This document shows positions 14,670 through 16,409 of a stretch of DNA of 16,409 nucleotides, piece by piece. The DNA is from JAAYAY01 sp964429355 (lineage in GTDB: Bacteria; Planctomycetota; Planctomycetia; Pirellulales; Thermoguttaceae), in the NCBI GenBank assembly GCA_964429355.1, contig CAYSCH010000212.1, positions 1 through 16,409 of the forward strand, read 5' to 3'. The position numbers and the translations under genes were made by a program. Position 1 is the stretch's first letter. Each line of letters opens with the position of its first letter. The notes under the pieces were generated by a model that saw nothing but the letters and a program-made list of their open reading frames with translations, had not been told where the DNA came from and made no database searches.

Positions 14670-15614
14670 CTACGGTTTGTAGTAGGTGTCAACGTTCTCG
14701 GCGGTCACAGGAATCAGCTTGCGGTATGCCCGGGCCGGAACCTCTTCGCCTGCTGCCAGCTTGGCCGCGAATCCATACACCGTTGAGGCCACATCTTCAT
14801 CCGTGCCGGTAACAATCACGCTCATCCGAACGGCCTCGCCGTTCTTGATGGCTTCCAGTTCCGGCTTCGTGGCATCCACGGCGAAGATGCCGAAGTCGTC
14901 TGCATCCTTGCCGGCTGCCTTGGCGGCTTCGTTGGCGCCTACCGAACCCCCGCCGCCAATACAGGCCACCACCTTCACATTCGGGTGGGACTGGAAAATG
15001 GTCTCCATTTTCGTGATGCCTTCGTCCGGATTGATCGCGCTGGTCTCCGCAACAATCGTTGCATCCGGAGCCAGCTCCGTAATTGCATCGCGGATGCCCT
15101 TGCCGCGGGCGAGCAGGACCGGCAGTTGCGGATAGTTGAGAATGGCCACTTCGGCTTTTCCACCGTGCACCTTCTTGATGAAGGCGGCGGCTTCCTTACC
15201 GACCAGGTATCCCAGGTCGTGATTGTCGATCAGCCAGCGCACATCGGCATTCTCCAGGTCATCATCCCAGGCAATCACCTTGACGCCCCGAGCCATCGCC
15301 TCCTGGCAGGCCCCTTCAATACCCGCCGGATCTGCCGGATGAACGATAATCACGTCCATGCCCCTGGCCACAAAGTTCTCGACCTGCATGATCTGATTGG
15401 AGACATTGCTGTCGCAGGCCACATACGACATCTTCGCTCCCTGCGATTCGGCATGTTTCTGGATGGCCTGGCAGTACCCCGACCAGGTCGGGTTGCTCAA
15501 ATCCTGAACGGTCATGCCGATCTTGAGCACGTCTTTTCCGCTTCCGCCCCGGTCGCATCCGGCAAGTGTCAGTCCCACTGCCATTGCCACCAGCCCAATC
15601 ACGGCACTCTTCAT
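14670..15614 (-). CDS. Sugar ABC transporter substrate-binding lipoprotein (RbsB-like)
   Basis: A 314-residue periplasmic binding protein of the RbsB-type Peripla_BP_4 family, anchored as a lipoprotein: hydrophobic signal 4-18 and lipobox LAGC with Cys20. After it comes the characteristic first strand VLKIGMTVQDLSNPTWSGY (29-47), then VIIVHPADP, VIAWDDD, VACIGGGGSVGANEA and a C-terminal YRKLIPVTAEN segment. It captures a monosaccharide or polyol and delivers it to the RbsC-like permease. The ATG at 15614 is chosen because GGAG lies six bases upstream and the signal then has normal length; an ATG at 15626 and a GTG at 15629 are in frame and would add four or five residues. It is the first gene of a four-gene operon. 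The sequence does not reveal the ligand; the polyol dehydrogenases nearby suggest a sugar alcohol. Confidence 0.92.
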   Translation of the reverse strand: MKSAVIGLVAMAVGLTLAGCDRGGSGKDVLKIGMTVQDLSNPTWSGYCQAIQKHAESQGAKMSYVACDSNVSNQIMQVENFVARGMDVIIVHPADPAGIEGACQEAMARGVKVIAWDDDLENADVRWLIDNHDLGYLVGKEAAAFIKKVHGGKAEVAILNYPQLPVLLARGKGIRDAITELAPDATIVAETSAINPDEGITKMETIFQSHPNVKVVACIGGGGSVGANEAAKAAGKDADDFGIFAVDATKPELEAIKNGEAVRMSVIVTGTDEDVASTVYGFAAKLAAGEEVPARAYRKLIPVTAENVDTYYKP

Positions 15615-15698
15615 GCGTTTCTCCATCACCGTTCTCGTCGTTCCCGATTCCCCGTCATCATCGTGAAGGCAAACAATGGTAACGCTGGTTCTTTCCCG

Positions 15699-15716
15699 AA
15701 CAGAGATCAGTCTGTT
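15699..15716. promoter_or_regulatory. Candidate operator upstream of the transporter operon
   Basis: AACAGA-GATCAG-TCTGTT is an 18-base inverted repeat with perfect 6-base arms, 85 bases upstream of the binding-protein start and inside its leader. Size and place suit a repressor site. No regulator gene is in the window to match it. Confidence 0.3.
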
Positions 15717-15880
15717 AAGGATCGACCGAAAAACAACTTCCCCGTCCGAATTTCACCAGCCTTGGCCCGTCGCAAAGCACGGACCGGAAAATCGGTGGGT
15801 TACTCATGGACCGATACTGAGACAATCTGGTGAATCAAGACCTGTCACCTCGCGCCAGATGAGCAGCGCTCTCCTTTCAC

Positions 15881-15901
15881 ACCTTCGCTGCTACCGAAGG
15901 T
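15881..15901. other. Hairpin in the operon leader
   Basis: ACCTTCG (15881-15887), loop CTGCTAC, CGAAGGT (15895-15901). If the promoter at 15930-15959 is used, this hairpin forms close to the 5' end of the message and could stabilise it or take part in regulation. Confidence 0.3.
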
Positions 15902-15929
15902 TGTGATCGCGCAGAGTTTCGATAACGGC

Positions 15930-15959
15930 ATTCTACAACATGCTCAGAATTGTTTTCAA
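15930..15959 (-). promoter_or_regulatory. Candidate promoter of the polyol transporter operon
   Basis: On the minus strand TTGAAA (15959-15954) and TAGAAT (15935-15930) are separated by 18 bases; each matches the sigma70 consensus at 5 of 6 positions. Transcription would begin near 15923, giving an unusually long leader of about 310 bases before the binding-protein ATG. I found no equally good site closer to the gene. Confidence 0.45.
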
Positions 15960-16204
15960 TATCCGGCCGCGACCGCGCGACCGCCCGCCTGGCGTCATCC
16001 ACACGTCGACCCCGCCGCCCAAAGGCCGGTATCATGCCCGAAACGGGCCGCCACCGTTTCCGCAGTCTTCACTTGGATCGCGATCCGAAATCTCGTCCTC
16101 CTTCAGTCGCCGCCCCAGTGGAACCCATAAGTCGGCGCCATCCAGCAGTTCCAACTTCCAGTTTGATACCTGCCTCCTCCTCTGTGGCGGGGTGGCCATT
16201 TTTC

Positions 16205-16235
16205 TTGGATTTTTCCACGCCCTTTCTGCTACAAT
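16205..16235 (+). promoter_or_regulatory. Candidate + strand promoter facing the window edge
   Basis: TTGGAT (16205-16210) and TACAAT (16230-16235), spacer 19 bases, with TGC directly before the -10, that is, an extended -10. It would drive transcription through the heptad repeat into sequence beyond the window. An ATG at 16246 opens a frame to the edge, but that frame soon runs into the repeat. Confidence 0.35.
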
Positions 16236-16290
16236 ACACCAGTCCATGAATGTACACATGAATAGAAAAGGAACCTTCGCATGCCCCCCT

Positions 16291-16404
16291 GACTCCCGAC
16301 TCCCGACCTCCTGTCCCCCGACCTCCGCCGCTCCGTCCTCCGTCCTCCGTCCTCTGTCCTCCGACTCCCGACTCCTGACTCCCGACTCCTGTCCCCTGAT
16401 TCTG
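16291..16404. repeat. Degenerate heptanucleotide tandem repeat
   Basis: The sequence parses into sixteen successive units of seven bases (two of eight), of the forms GACTCCC, GACTCCT, GTCCTCC and close variants. Examples are the exact GACTCCC pair at 16291-16304, the run GTCCTCC-GTCCTCC-GTCCTCT-GTCCTCC at 16335-16362, and the alternating GACTCCC/GACTCCT run at 16363-16390. It ends five bases before the window edge, or continues beyond in altered form. Pyrimidine-rich heptads of this kind are a known class of short tandem repeats in several environmental bacteria. Strand-shifted slippage is the likely origin. Confidence 0.75.
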
Positions 16405-16409
16405 CCCAT

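Larger units (their letters stand above)
15615..16409. other. Non-coding right-hand region
   Basis: No open frame in these 795 bases has recognisable protein character. Frames across the right edge only translate the heptad repeat. The region holds the operon promoter, leader elements, the outward-facing promoter motif and the repeat described separately. A short GCCCG-AAA-CGGGC hairpin lies near 16036-16048. Confidence 0.5.

Noticed and set aside
13148..14812. A 554-codon + strand frame opposite the ABC ATPase gene
   Set aside because: It is the complement of a clear RbsA-type gene with two sets of ATPase motifs; its own translation is His/Asp/Arg-rich without motifs.
16291..16404. Heptad block considered as a CRISPR array
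   Set aside because: Units are 7-8 bases with no spacers, unlike the 24-40-base repeats separated by unique spacers in CRISPR arrays.
16032..16409. A minus-strand frame entering from the right edge
   Set aside because: Its first third is only the translated heptad repeat, a pattern that commonly creates spurious proteins, and the rest has no recognisable motif. A real partial gene cannot be fully excluded.

Overview
The window looks like a chromosomal segment of a high-GC (about 60% by eye), free-living Gram-negative-type bacterium, most likely a member of the Planctomycetota. The pointers are a REP-like hairpin pair (CTTTCGC-TCC-GCGAAAG type) of a kind I recall from Pirellula-like genomes, long exported hydrolases with fused propeller-like domains, gene-poor spacers, and a heptanucleotide repeat at the right edge. 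This placement is inference; there is no rRNA or marker gene. I see no tRNA, rRNA, CRISPR array, insertion sequence or phage gene.

Left part (1-4443), mostly housekeeping and stress-type genes. A YbaK/ProX-type aminoacyl-tRNA deacylase (102-578, +) is followed by a spacer with hairpins. Next is a likely two-gene + strand unit: an exported alpha/beta hydrolase (879-1787) and a CPA1 cation/proton antiporter with a C-terminal RCK_C domain (1832-3316). A 13-bp GC hairpin separates this unit from a convergent minus-strand pair. That pair is a clear Rnk protein (3553-3969) and a DksA/TraR-like protein (4111-4443) that keeps the coiled coil but has lost the zinc finger in frame. Both families bind the RNA polymerase secondary channel.

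4444-5428 has no gene I can defend. It carries several strong inverted repeats.

Middle (5429-9519, minus strand): a two-gene unit of exported proteins. First comes a 1021-residue fusion of a D-aminoacylase-type amidohydrolase, with its metal ligands intact, to a propeller-like C-terminal half. A Tat-signal protein of unknown function follows, starting 41 nt downstream. A candidate promoter (TTGATC-17-TACAAT) lies just upstream of the fusion gene.

Right part (9856-15614): a polyol/sugar-alcohol utilisation locus. On the minus strand, in transcription order, are a lipoprotein sugar-binding protein, an RbsA-type double ATPase, an RbsC-type permease and a SmoS-like polyol dehydrogenase. A mannitol-dehydrogenase-family enzyme on the + strand converges on them, with only 19 nt between the two stop codons. 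The likely role is uptake of a polyol or related sugar through a CUT2 ABC importer and its oxidation to a ketose by two unrelated NAD(P)-dependent dehydrogenases. No sugar kinase and no regulator gene lie in the window.

15615-16409 is non-coding on my reading. It holds the candidate operon promoter and a long leader, an outward-facing promoter-like motif, and a degenerate heptad repeat that runs towards the window edge.
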